5,504 nt of DNA from Alphaproteobacteria bacterium (GTDB lineage: Bacteria; Pseudomonadota; Alphaproteobacteria; Rhizobiales; Xanthobacteraceae): positions 1 to 5,504 of the forward strand of contig VAZU01000175.1 of assembly GCA_005884745.1 (NCBI GenBank), given 5' to 3'. This document shows, piece by piece, positions 1 through 4,687 of the stretch. Position numbers and translations under genes: made by a program. Within the stretch, counting starts at the first letter, position 1. Every line of letters begins with the position of its first letter. The notes under the pieces are model-generated. The model did not search any database and was not told the DNA's origin. It was given only the letters and a program-made list of their open reading frames with translations.

Positions 1-53
1 TCTCTTCCGCGAGCACAAGCTAAGAGGCTGAACCGAGCCGCTTGCTCCGATCA

Positions 54-74
54 CCTCTCCCCTGCGGGGAGAGG
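54..74. repeat. Perfect GC-rich palindrome upstream of the dehydrogenase gene
   Basis: Two perfect 9-base arms, CCTCTCCCC (54-62) and GGGGAGAGG (66-74), flank a 3-base loop TGC. The element looks like the head of an interspersed hairpin repeat common between genes in Rhizobiales; that family link is from memory. It may act as a terminator for a gene ending left of the window or as an RNA-stabilising stem. It has no U-tract on the plus strand, so a classical intrinsic terminator is not well supported. Confidence 0.7.
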
Positions 75-121
75 GAGTCGATTGCGGCTCGCATTCGGCC
101 ATACGTGACAGCCTTCGATCC

Positions 122-125
122 AGGA
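122..125 (+). promoter_or_regulatory. Ribosome binding site of the dehydrogenase gene
   Basis: AGGA lies 8 bases upstream of the ATG at 134. It supports that start, which also gives the expected N-terminal length for the GabD family. No convincing -35/-10 pair was seen between the palindrome at 54-74 and this site. Confidence 0.55.
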
Positions 126-133
126 CCATTCCC

Positions 134-1585
134 ATGTACGACAATCTTCTCGCGAACGTTCCGACCGACCTTTACATCGGCGGCAAATGGCGGCCGGCAA
201 CCGACAAGGGGCGCTTCGATGTCATCGATCCGGCGACCGAAGCGACGATCGCCTCGGTCGCGAGCGCCGGCACCGAGGACGCCAAGGCCGCCGTCGATGC
301 CGCCAGCGACGCGTTTCCGGGTTGGGCCGCGCGCAAGCCGCGCGAGCGCGGCGAGATCCTGCGCAAGGCGTTCGAGCTGATCATGCAGCACGCCGAGCGC
401 TTCGCCCGGCTGATCACGCTCGAGAACGGCAAGGCGCTGTCGGATTCGCGCGGCGAGGTCGCGTATTCGGCCGAGTTCTTCCGCTGGTACGCCGAGGAAG
501 CGGTGCGCAATATCGGCGAGGTCTCGCGAGCGCCCACCTCGGGCGCCCGCATCCTGGTGCAGCATAGGCCGGCCGGCGTTGCCGTGCTGGTCACGCCGTG
601 GAATTTTCCGGCCGCGATGGCCACGCGAAAGATCGGCCCGGCGCTCGCGGCGGGCTGCACAATCGTGCTCAAGCCGGCGTCGGAGACGCCGCTCACCATG
701 CTGGCACTGATGCCGTTGCTGGAAGAGGCCGGCGTGCCGGGCGGCGTGGTCAATGTCATTCCCTCGCGCCGCTCCGGCCCCGTGGTGGGCGCGATGCTGG
801 CCGATCCGCGGGTGCGGGTGATCTCGTTCACCGGCTCGACCGAGACCGGGCGCAAGCTGCTGCACGGCGCCGCGGACCAAGTGATCAAGCCCGCGATGGA
901 GCTCGGCGGCAACGCTCCGTTCATCGTGTTCGAGGACGCCGACATCGACGCGGCCATCGAGGGCGCGATGGTCGCCAAGATGCGCAACATCGGCGAGGCC
1001 TGCACGGCCGCGAACCGGTTCTACGTGCAGGAAAAAATTCACGACGAGTTCGCGAAAAAGCTCTCCGAGCGCATGGGGGCGCTCAAAGTCGGCAACGGCC
1101 TCGAGGACGGCGTCGCCGTGGGCCCGCTGGTCAATGCCGACACCCGCAACAAGGTCGTGAATCTCGTCGAGGACGCGGTCGGCAAGGGCGCCAAAGTGCT
1201 GATCGGCGGCAAGCCGCCGAACGGCAAGGGCTTCTTCTATCCGGCCACCGTGATCACCCAGGTGCCGGACGATGCCCAGCTCTTGCGCGAGGAGATTTTC
1301 GGCCCGGTGGCAGCGATCCAGACGTTCCAGTCCGAGGACGACGTGGTCGCGCGCGCCAACGATACCGAATACGGCCTCGTCGCCTATCTCTACACGCGCG
1401 ACATCGGCCGCGGCCTGCGCGTGTCCGAGCGGCTCGAGTTCGGCATGGTCGGGCTCAACCGCGGCCTGGTGTCGGATCCCGCCGCGCCCTTCGGCGGCAT
1501 GAAGCAGAGCGGCATCGGGCGCGAAGGCGCGCACGAAGGCCTGATGGAGTTCATGGAGACGCAGTACATCTCCGTGAGCTGGTGA
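134..1585 (+). CDS. gabD: Succinate-semialdehyde dehydrogenase (NAD(P)-dependent), aldehyde dehydrogenase superfamily
   Basis: This 483-residue cytosolic enzyme should oxidise succinate semialdehyde to succinate, the last step of GABA degradation into the TCA cycle. The length is almost that of E. coli GabD (482). Visible ALDH landmarks: the TPWNFP motif with oxyanion-hole Asn157; the nucleotide-binding KPASE motif at Lys180; FTGST at 232-236; general base Glu256 in MELGGN; catalytic Cys290 in GEACTAANR; EEIFGPV with Glu387; and PFGGMKQSG near 452-460. GabD-type features are the long conserved block around TPWNFPAAMATRKIGPALAAG and the C-terminal GREGAHEGLMEFMETQY. The cysteine two residues after the catalytic one in E. 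coli GabD (CVC) is alanine here (CTA). No GABA transaminase or regulator is in the window, so the physiological substrate is inferred from family alone; another semialdehyde or an aliphatic aldehyde remains possible. Assignment to the ALDH superfamily is certain. Confidence 0.88.
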   Translation: MYDNLLANVPTDLYIGGKWRPATDKGRFDVIDPATEATIASVASAGTEDAKAAVDAASDAFPGWAARKPRERGEILRKAFELIMQHAERFARLITLENGKALSDSRGEVAYSAEFFRWYAEEAVRNIGEVSRAPTSGARILVQHRPAGVAVLVTPWNFPAAMATRKIGPALAAGCTIVLKPASETPLTMLALMPLLEEAGVPGGVVNVIPSRRSGPVVGAMLADPRVRVISFTGSTETGRKLLHGAADQVIKPAMELGGNAPFIVFEDADIDAAIEGAMVAKMRNIGEACTAANRFYVQEKIHDEFAKKLSERMGALKVGNGLEDGVAVGPLVNADTRNKVVNLVEDAVGKGAKVLIGGKPPNGKGFFYPATVITQVPDDAQLLREEIFGPVAAIQTFQSEDDVVARANDTEYGLVAYLYTRDIGRGLRVSERLEFGMVGLNRGLVSDPAAPFGGMKQSGIGREGAHEGLMEFMETQYISVSW

Positions 1586-1594
1586 TCTCTTTTA

Positions 1595-1699
1595 CCTCCC
1601 CGGAGGGGAGGTCGATCGGGGGTAAGCCCGATCGGGTGGGGAGTCGGACCCCACCCCGGTGTCTCGCTGCGCTCGACACCGACCCCCCTTCGGGGGAGG
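1595..1699. repeat. Cluster of five consecutive hairpins (interspersed intergenic repeat)
   Basis: Beginning ten bases after the gabD stop, five inverted repeats follow one another: CCTCCCC/GGGGAGG (1595-1601/1605-1611, loop 3); CGATCGGG/CCCGATCG (1613-1620/1627-1634, loop 6); GGGTGGGG/CCCCACCC (1634-1641/1649-1656); GGTGTC/GACACC (1658-1663/1675-1680); and CCCCC/GGGGG around TTC (1684-1688/1692-1696). The outer blocks CCTCCCC and GGGGGAGGG make the whole element look palindromic at its ends too. The composition and order resemble a mosaic interspersed repeat found between genes in Bradyrhizobium-like genomes, as I recall it. It probably acts on mRNA stability or termination for gabD. No transposase gene is associated. 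Confidence 0.78.
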
Positions 1700-1720
1700 G
1701 AAAAGGAACAGGGCCTCCCA

Positions 1721-1748
1721 TTGACTTGCGCGCGATCCTGCCGAGAGT
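1721..1748 (+). promoter_or_regulatory. Weak candidate promoter for the hydroxyacid dehydrogenase gene
   Basis: TTGACT (1721-1726) matches a sigma-70 -35 box at five of six positions. A poor -10 candidate, GAGAGT (1743-1748), follows after 16 bases and matches at only three positions. The location just after the hairpin cluster and 44 bases before the start codon is sensible, but the -10 is weak, so this is only a suggestion. Confidence 0.25.
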
Positions 1749-1780
1749 CCGCGGGTCCTTTTGCCGAGACGCTGTGCGAC

Positions 1781-1786
1781 GGAGGA
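1781..1786 (+). promoter_or_regulatory. Strong ribosome binding site fixing the start of the hydroxyacid dehydrogenase
   Basis: GGAGGA sits 5 bases before the ATG at 1792. The reading frame is open far upstream because it is a shadow frame through gabD, so this Shine-Dalgarno sequence and the family N-terminus together decide the start. Confidence 0.8.
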
Positions 1787-1791
1787 ACGGG

Positions 1792-2793
1792 ATGGCCGCC
1801 GAGAAGCTCGATGTCCTGATGGTTGGACCAGTGATGCCGCTGATCGAGCAGGGCATCTCCCGGGCGTTCACGCTGCACAAGCTGTGGGAGGCGCCCGACC
1901 GCGAGGCCCTGATCGCAAACTTGGCGCCGCGGTTGCGTGCGATTGTCGCCGGCGGCGGCAAGCACGAGCCAATGGGCCCCGAGTTTCTCGGCCGCTTCCC
2001 GAAACTCGAGATCATCTCGAGCTTCGGGGTGGGCTACGATCATGTCGATGCCAAATGGGCTGCGGCCCATGGCATCGTGGTCACCAATACGCCCGACGTG
2101 CTCACCGAGGAGGTCGCCGACACGGCGCTTGGCCTGCTGCTGTGCACGGTCCGCGAGCTGCCGCAGGCCGAGCGCTATTTGCGCGCCGGCAAGTGGCTCG
2201 AAGGCGACTACCCGCTGACCAGGGCGACTCTGCGCGATCGCATAATCGGCATGGTCGGGCTCGGCCGCATCGGCAAGGCGATCGCGCGCCGGCTCGATGC
2301 GTTCCGCGTTCCCGTCGTCTATCACAGCCGCCATCCGCAGCCGGGGGTGCCGTACCGGCATTACCCCAATCTCGTCGACATGGCGCGCGACGTCGACGTG
2401 CTGATGGTGGTCACGCCGGGCGGTCCCGCGACCAAGCATCTGATCGACGCCAACGTGCTCGAGGCGCTCGGGCCCGACGGCATCCTGATCAACATGTCGC
2501 GGGGCTCGGTGGTGGACGAGCCGGCGCTGATCGCCGCGCTCGAGGCGGGCAAGATTTTGTCGGCCGGCCTCGACGTGTTCGCGAACGAGCCGCGGGTGCC
2601 GCCCGAGCTGATGGCGATGGAAAACGTGGTGCTGTTTCCCCACGTCGGCTCCGCCTCGGTCTACACCCGCGACGCCATGGGCCAGCTCGTGGTCGACAAT
2701 CTCTTGTCCTGGGCCGCCGGCAAGGGCCCGCTCACGCCGGTTCCGGAGTCCCAGGGCGTCAGAGGTCGGAAGTCAGAAATCAGCAATCAGTAG
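1792..2793 (+). CDS. D-isomer-specific 2-hydroxyacid dehydrogenase (glyoxylate/hydroxypyruvate reductase type)
   Basis: This 333-residue cytosolic enzyme should reduce a 2-oxoacid such as glyoxylate, hydroxypyruvate or an aryl pyruvate to the D-2-hydroxyacid. The substrate domain carries SFGVGYDHVDA (77-87) and TNTPDVLTEEVAD (98-110). The Rossmann domain has GxGxxG in VGLGRIG (Gly156, Gly158, Gly161). The catalytic set is Arg237 in NMSRGSVVDE, Glu266 in DVFANEP and His284 in FPHVGSAS. Ser179-Arg180 (HSR) after the second Rossmann strand replaces the acidic residue of NAD-specific members, suggesting NADPH preference. The final residues (about 322-333, VRGRKSEISNQ) are encoded by a 7-base tandem repeat and are probably not part of the fold, which would naturally end near the helix VDNLLSWAAG and the segment after it. 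It lies 206 bases after gabD with its own strong ribosome binding site. The exact substrate cannot be decided from sequence. Confidence 0.9.
   Translation: MAAEKLDVLMVGPVMPLIEQGISRAFTLHKLWEAPDREALIANLAPRLRAIVAGGGKHEPMGPEFLGRFPKLEIISSFGVGYDHVDAKWAAAHGIVVTNTPDVLTEEVADTALGLLLCTVRELPQAERYLRAGKWLEGDYPLTRATLRDRIIGMVGLGRIGKAIARRLDAFRVPVVYHSRHPQPGVPYRHYPNLVDMARDVDVLMVVTPGGPATKHLIDANVLEALGPDGILINMSRGSVVDEPALIAALEAGKILSAGLDVFANEPRVPPELMAMENVVLFPHVGSASVYTRDAMGQLVVDNLLSWAAGKGPLTPVPESQGVRGRKSEISNQ
2756..2790 (+). repeat. Heptanucleotide tandem array (five 7-mers) inside the 3' end of the dehydrogenase gene
   Basis: Consecutive 7-mers read GCGTCAG, AGGTCGG, AAGTCAG, AAATCAG, CAATCAG, with consensus NNRTCRG. 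The array ends exactly before the TAG stop at 2791-2793. Because 7 is not a multiple of 3, the encoded tail (GRKSEISNQ) does not repeat simply at the protein level. Inverted copies lie downstream at 2830-2857 and 2880-2893; for example TCAGAAATCAG (2773-2783) is the exact reverse complement of 2846-2856. Confidence 0.8.
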
Positions 2794-2829
2794 GGAGGGG
2801 GCCGGCGTACGAGTTCATATTTTCGCCAC

Positions 2830-2857
2830 TTCTGACTACTGACTTCTGATTTCTGAT
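2830..2857 (-). repeat. Inverted heptanucleotide array (four 7-mers)
   Basis: The 7-mers TTCTGAC, TACTGAC, TTCTGAT, TTCTGAT are the reverse-complement form of the array at 2756-2790. Two more (CACTGAC, TTCTGAT) lie at 2880-2893. Together with the upstream array they can form an imperfect hairpin with a loop of about 40-60 bases spanning the stop codon and intergenic region. It may attenuate transcription after the dehydrogenase gene, or simply be a mobile or expanding repeat remnant. Confidence 0.75.
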
Positions 2858-2912
2858 CCCTGGAACGGCCACATCCGACCACTGACTTCTGATCACCGAA
2901 CCCTGGAACGGC
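2838..2912 (+). repeat. 43-bp imperfect tandem duplication forming the leader of the inhibitor gene
   Basis: ACTGACTTCTGAT occurs at 2838-2850 and again at 2881-2893. CCCTGGAACGGC occurs at 2858-2869 and again at 2901-2912. Both pairs are offset by exactly 43 bases, so a 43-bp segment was duplicated in tandem, with the intervening 7 bases (2851-2857 versus 2894-2900) diverged. The second copy contains the GGAA that lies 5 bases before the ATG at 2914; in the first copy the corresponding position is not a start codon. Confidence 0.85.
2905..2908 (+). promoter_or_regulatory. Ribosome binding site of the inhibitor gene, inside a duplicated unit
   Basis: GGAA lies 5 bases before the ATG at 2914. 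It is part of the repeated block CCCTGGAACGGC. An identical block at 2858-2869 has no start codon after it, so only the second copy appears functional. Confidence 0.5.
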
Positions 2913-2913
2913 T

Positions 2914-3609
2914 ATGACTCGTCCGCAATTCACCGCCACGCTTTTGATCGCGTCGATCGGGAGCGCCGGTTTCGCCTCCCTCGCCCACGCGCAGGGCGAT
3001 GCCGGTACGCCGATGGTCGGCGCCTGGGAGCTCTCCAATGCCGATCGCGACAAGACCTGCACCATCAATTTCAAGCTCGATGCGGCCGGGGCCGGACGCG
3101 CGCTCGAATTCCAGAAGGGCTGCGCCGAGGCCTTCCCCGAGACGCGGGACATCGTCGCCTGGGTGATCGACAAGGATGACACGCTGCGTCTGATGAACGC
3201 CAAAGGCAAAGCGATTTTCGAGCTCACCGAAGTCGAGAACGGGCTGTTCGAGCCGCTGCGTCCGAGCGAAAATCTGGTGTTCCTGCAGACGCAGGCCGCC
3301 GCACAGGGCCGTGAGCGCACCGCCGACGCCATGTTCGGCGACTGGGCCTTGATGCGCGCCGGCGGCAAGCCGATGTGCCAGATCAGCCTGCTCGACGAAG
3401 CCCACGACACCGAGAGCTTCGACATGAAGGTGAAGCCCGGCTGCGACAGCCTGGTGACCAATTTCGCGCCGAAATCCTGGCGCATGGATCGCGGATTGCT
3501 GCTGGTGCTGTCCGAGCGCAGCGACCCGTGGCGGTTCGAGGAGGAGGAAAGCGGCACCTGGCACCGCATTCCGCAAGGCCGCCAGCCGCTGCTGCTGGTG
3601 CGGCAGTAA
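2914..3609 (+). CDS. Secreted tandem AprI/Inh-family metalloprotease inhibitor-like protein
   Basis: The 231-residue precursor has a clear Sec signal peptide: Arg3, a hydrophobic core around residues 6-23, and cleavage after AHA at residue 26. The mature protein has two copies of the Inh (AprI) beta-barrel pattern. Repeat 1 has GAW (Trp38), Cys49, Cys70, Trp83 and LFEPLRP. Repeat 2 has GDW (Trp144), Cys155, Cys177, Trp189 and a GTWHRIP end. Trp-to-Cys spacing is 11 in both, and Cys-to-Cys is 21 and 22, as expected for one disulfide per domain. Known family members from Erwinia and Pseudomonas are single-domain periplasmic inhibitors of about 100 residues that insert their N-terminal trunk into serralysin-type proteases. 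No such protease is in the window, so inhibition is inferred from fold; in Rhizobiales these proteins may do something else. It follows the dehydrogenase by 120 bases made mainly of repeats. Confidence 0.78.
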   Translation: MTRPQFTATLLIASIGSAGFASLAHAQGDAGTPMVGAWELSNADRDKTCTINFKLDAAGAGRALEFQKGCAEAFPETRDIVAWVIDKDDTLRLMNAKGKAIFELTEVENGLFEPLRPSENLVFLQTQAAAQGRERTADAMFGDWALMRAGGKPMCQISLLDEAHDTESFDMKVKPGCDSLVTNFAPKSWRMDRGLLLVLSERSDPWRFEEEESGTWHRIPQGRQPLLLVRQ

Positions 3610-3614
3610 CGGGG

Positions 3615-3643
3615 GCGCTCAGCTGTGCTATACTGGCGAGCGC
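3615..3643. promoter_or_regulatory. Candidate operator palindrome of the toxin-antitoxin operon
   Basis: GCGCTC (3615-3620) and GAGCGC (3638-3643) form an inverted repeat with a 17-base spacer that contains the -10 element. Type II antitoxins or their toxin complexes commonly repress their own promoter by binding such sites. The arms are only 6 bases and GC-rich, so chance is possible. Confidence 0.35.
3626..3634 (+). promoter_or_regulatory. Extended -10 promoter of the toxin-antitoxin operon
   Basis: TGCTATACT is an ideal extended -10 (TGN followed by TATACT, five of six matches to TATAAT) in otherwise GC-rich DNA. It would start RNA near 3641, leaving a leader of about 28 bases before the antitoxin ATG. 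No clear -35 box is visible at the right distance, which is usual for extended -10 promoters. Confidence 0.55.
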
Positions 3644-3668
3644 ACCGGCAATCGCTTAAGTGAGCGTC

Positions 3669-3896
3669 ATGACTTCTGCCGCGAGAGACCTTCTCGAAGA
3701 AATCGAGTCCTGGCCCAAGGAGGATCAGGACGAGCTTGTGGAGATCGCGCGTGAAATCAAGGCACGTCGCACGGGCACCTATGTGATGACCGATGAAGAA
3801 CGCGCGGCCGTGCGCGAAGGGCTCGAGCAGGCGCGCCGCGGCGAGTTCGTGTCCGACGAGGAGATGGAGGCGTTCTGGAAACGCCACGGCGTATGA
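3669..3896 (+). CDS. Putative type II antitoxin (partner of the downstream RelE/ParE toxin)
   Basis: This 75-residue acidic, probably all-helical protein should neutralise the toxin encoded next to it. The N-terminal half (RDLLEEIESWPKEDQDELVEIA) is an amphipathic helix pair like the dimerising part of short addiction-module proteins of the Unstab_antitox kind. The C-terminal half (DEERAAVREGLEQARRGEF, then VSDEEMEAFWKRHG) matches the usual pattern of a long helix plus a short helix that wraps the toxin. No ribbon-helix-helix or helix-turn-helix is obvious. The ATG at 3669 was chosen because AAGTGAG lies 4 bases upstream; an in-frame GTG at 3660 would add MSV but has no visible ribosome binding site. 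The stop overlaps the toxin start (ATGA, 3893-3896), so the two are translationally coupled. The function rests mainly on the partner gene. Confidence 0.75.
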   Translation: MTSAARDLLEEIESWPKEDQDELVEIAREIKARRTGTYVMTDEERAAVREGLEQARRGEFVSDEEMEAFWKRHGV

Positions 3897-4180
3897 GAGT
3901 TCGCTTCAGCGGGCGCGCGCAAAGAGACATCGAAGAAATATACCGGTATCTGGTCGACAAAAGCCCACTCGGAGCACAAAACGTACTCCGTTCCATCCGG
4001 GAAGCGGCCGAATTCATCGGTAGAAACCCTCATGCGGCGCCGAAAACGGACGATCCCGAGATCCGAATGAGAGTGGTTCGGCGACATCGATACAAGGTTT
4101 TCTTCCGGATCGGTTCCGATACTGTCGAAATCATTCACGTGCGCCATCCGTCGCGGCGCCCTCTGGAAATAGAACGTTAG
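3893..4180 (+). CDS. Type II toxin of the RelE/ParE superfamily
   Basis: This 95-residue basic protein is a typical ParE/RelE-fold toxin. It opens with strand MRVRFSGRAQRDI, followed by helices (EEIYRYLVDKSP, then AQNVLRSIREAAEFIGRNP) and the C-terminal sheet with MRVVRRHRYKVFFRI and VEIIHVRHPSRRP. The IHVRHPSRRP ending and the R-x-x-x-x-YKVFFRI core are characteristic of the family, and the length fits exactly. RelE members cleave mRNA on the ribosome and ParE members poison gyrase; the central motifs here look closer to ParE, but the target cannot be settled from sequence. By hand count its GC is 157 of 288 bases (about 55%), well below the neighbouring genes, suggesting acquisition from elsewhere. 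Its stop is followed within 7 bases by an inverted-repeat element. Confidence 0.88.
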   Translation: MRVRFSGRAQRDIEEIYRYLVDKSPLGAQNVLRSIREAAEFIGRNPHAAPKTDDPEIRMRVVRRHRYKVFFRIGSDTVEIIHVRHPSRRPLEIER

Positions 4181-4186
4181 TCGTAG

Positions 4187-4290
4187 GATGGGTTGAGCGC
4201 AGCGAAACCCCTTGTGGGCGGCCGGACAGGCGCTGGCAGTCCAGAGTATTTTTGGAGAGCCGACGGGGTTCGCTGCCTGCTCAACCCATC
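4187..4290. repeat. Inverted-repeat element filling the gap between the convergent toxin and clpS genes
   Basis: The left arm at 4187-4211 begins GATGGGTTGAGC and continues GCAGCGAAACCCC. The right arm at 4265-4290 is its near-perfect reverse complement, ending GCTCAACCCATC. The 12 outermost bases match exactly; the inner parts match apart from small insertions or deletions. Each arm is itself a small hairpin (GGGTT/AACCC at 4190-4194/4206-4210 and 4266-4270/4283-4287). The 53-base centre encodes nothing evident. The left-arm motif resembles a dispersed GGTTGAGCGCAGCGAAACCC repeat I recall from many proteobacterial genomes. A likely job is bidirectional termination of the two convergent genes. 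No clear target-site duplication is visible. Confidence 0.8.
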
Positions 4291-4595
4291 TATTCCTCCG
4301 GCTCGGTCGTGAACAGCAGCGGATAACCCTTGCTGCGGCCTGCTTCCGTCGCTCGCGTTGCCTTGCTCTCGGCGACATCCTTCGCGAACACGCCGACCAC
4401 GCAGACGCCGCGCTTGTGCGCGGTGATCATCACCCGGTACGCCTGATCCTCGTTCATGCGAAACTCGGCTTTCAGCACCGCGACGACGAACTCGCGAGGC
4501 GTATAATCGTCGTTGATCAGGATGACCTTGTGCAGGCGCGGTCGTTCCGTCTTCAGCTTAACTTTGGTGCGTGGCTTGCTGGTGATGTCGCTCAT
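4290..4595 (-). CDS. clpS: ATP-dependent Clp protease adaptor ClpS (ClpS2-like)
   Basis: This 101-residue cytosolic adaptor recognises N-degron substrates and hands them to ClpA of the ClpAP protease. After a flexible basic N-terminus comes the core HKVILINDDYTPREFVV with the amino-group-binding Asn28, Asp29 and Asp30. Then come Met56 and His60 in VMITAHKRG, and the C-terminal AKDVAESKATRATEAGRSKGYPLLFTTEPE. The methionine that E. coli ClpS carries at position 40 as a pocket gatekeeper is Arg34 here; this, with the ITAHKRGVCVVGVF segment, is what I recall of alphaproteobacterial ClpS2 proteins rather than ClpS1. The ATG at 4595 was chosen from family length and from GGAG located 9 bases upstream; the frame stays open further upstream only as a shadow of radC. 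clpA, which often follows clpS, is not downstream; the convergent toxin gene is. Confidence 0.93.
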   Translation of the reverse strand: MSDITSKPRTKVKLKTERPRLHKVILINDDYTPREFVVAVLKAEFRMNEDQAYRVMITAHKRGVCVVGVFAKDVAESKATRATEAGRSKGYPLLFTTEPEE

Positions 4596-4687
4596 CGACC
4601 GCTGCTCCCGACCAGGTGTAGCTGCGGAAACAGATTCAACGCTTTTGCAGGTCCGGAGTTGCCGGAGTAAGCCCGGTCCCTCACAAA
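4596..4687 (-). other. Intergenic region between radC and clpS
   Basis: Ninety-two bases separate the two co-directional genes. The segment holds the clpS ribosome binding site (GGAG) and, in transcript orientation, an imperfect stem GGACCGG/CCGGACC (positions 4650-4679) with one central mismatch and no U-tract. No convincing promoter was found, so co-transcription with radC or a weak promoter here are both possible. Confidence 0.35.

Noticed and set aside
1..31. Possible tail of a gene ending at TAA 21-23 or TGA 29-31 on the plus strand
   Set aside because: Only 7 to 9 codons are visible and no frame is distinguishable from chance.
20..1534. Long open frame (504 codons) antisense to gabD
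   Set aside because: It is a codon-phase shadow common in GC-rich genes: composition is dominated by Arg, Ala, His and Gly, no domain is recognisable, and gabD on the other strand has every expected catalytic motif.
598..1791. Upstream extension of the hydroxyacid dehydrogenase frame through gabD, suggesting a 731-residue fusion
   Set aside because: The extension is the off-frame of gabD, Arg-rich and featureless. A strong GGAGGA site 5 bases before the ATG at 1792 and the family N-terminus fix the real start.
2756..2893. Repeats considered as a CRISPR-like array
   Set aside because: Units are 7 bases, directly adjacent, degenerate and without spacers; no cas gene is present.
3660..3668. 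GTG start for the antitoxin three codons upstream
   Set aside because: No Shine-Dalgarno sequence precedes it, whereas AAGTGAG precedes the ATG at 3669; it is kept only as an alternative.
4187..4290. Complete insertion sequence
   Set aside because: Only about 104 bases long with no coding capacity and no evident target-site duplication, so it is a non-autonomous repeat at most.
4212..4670. Plus-strand open frame of 152 codons opposite clpS
   Set aside because: It is antisense to a clearly recognised gene and starts within the inverted-repeat element, with no ribosome binding site or domain.
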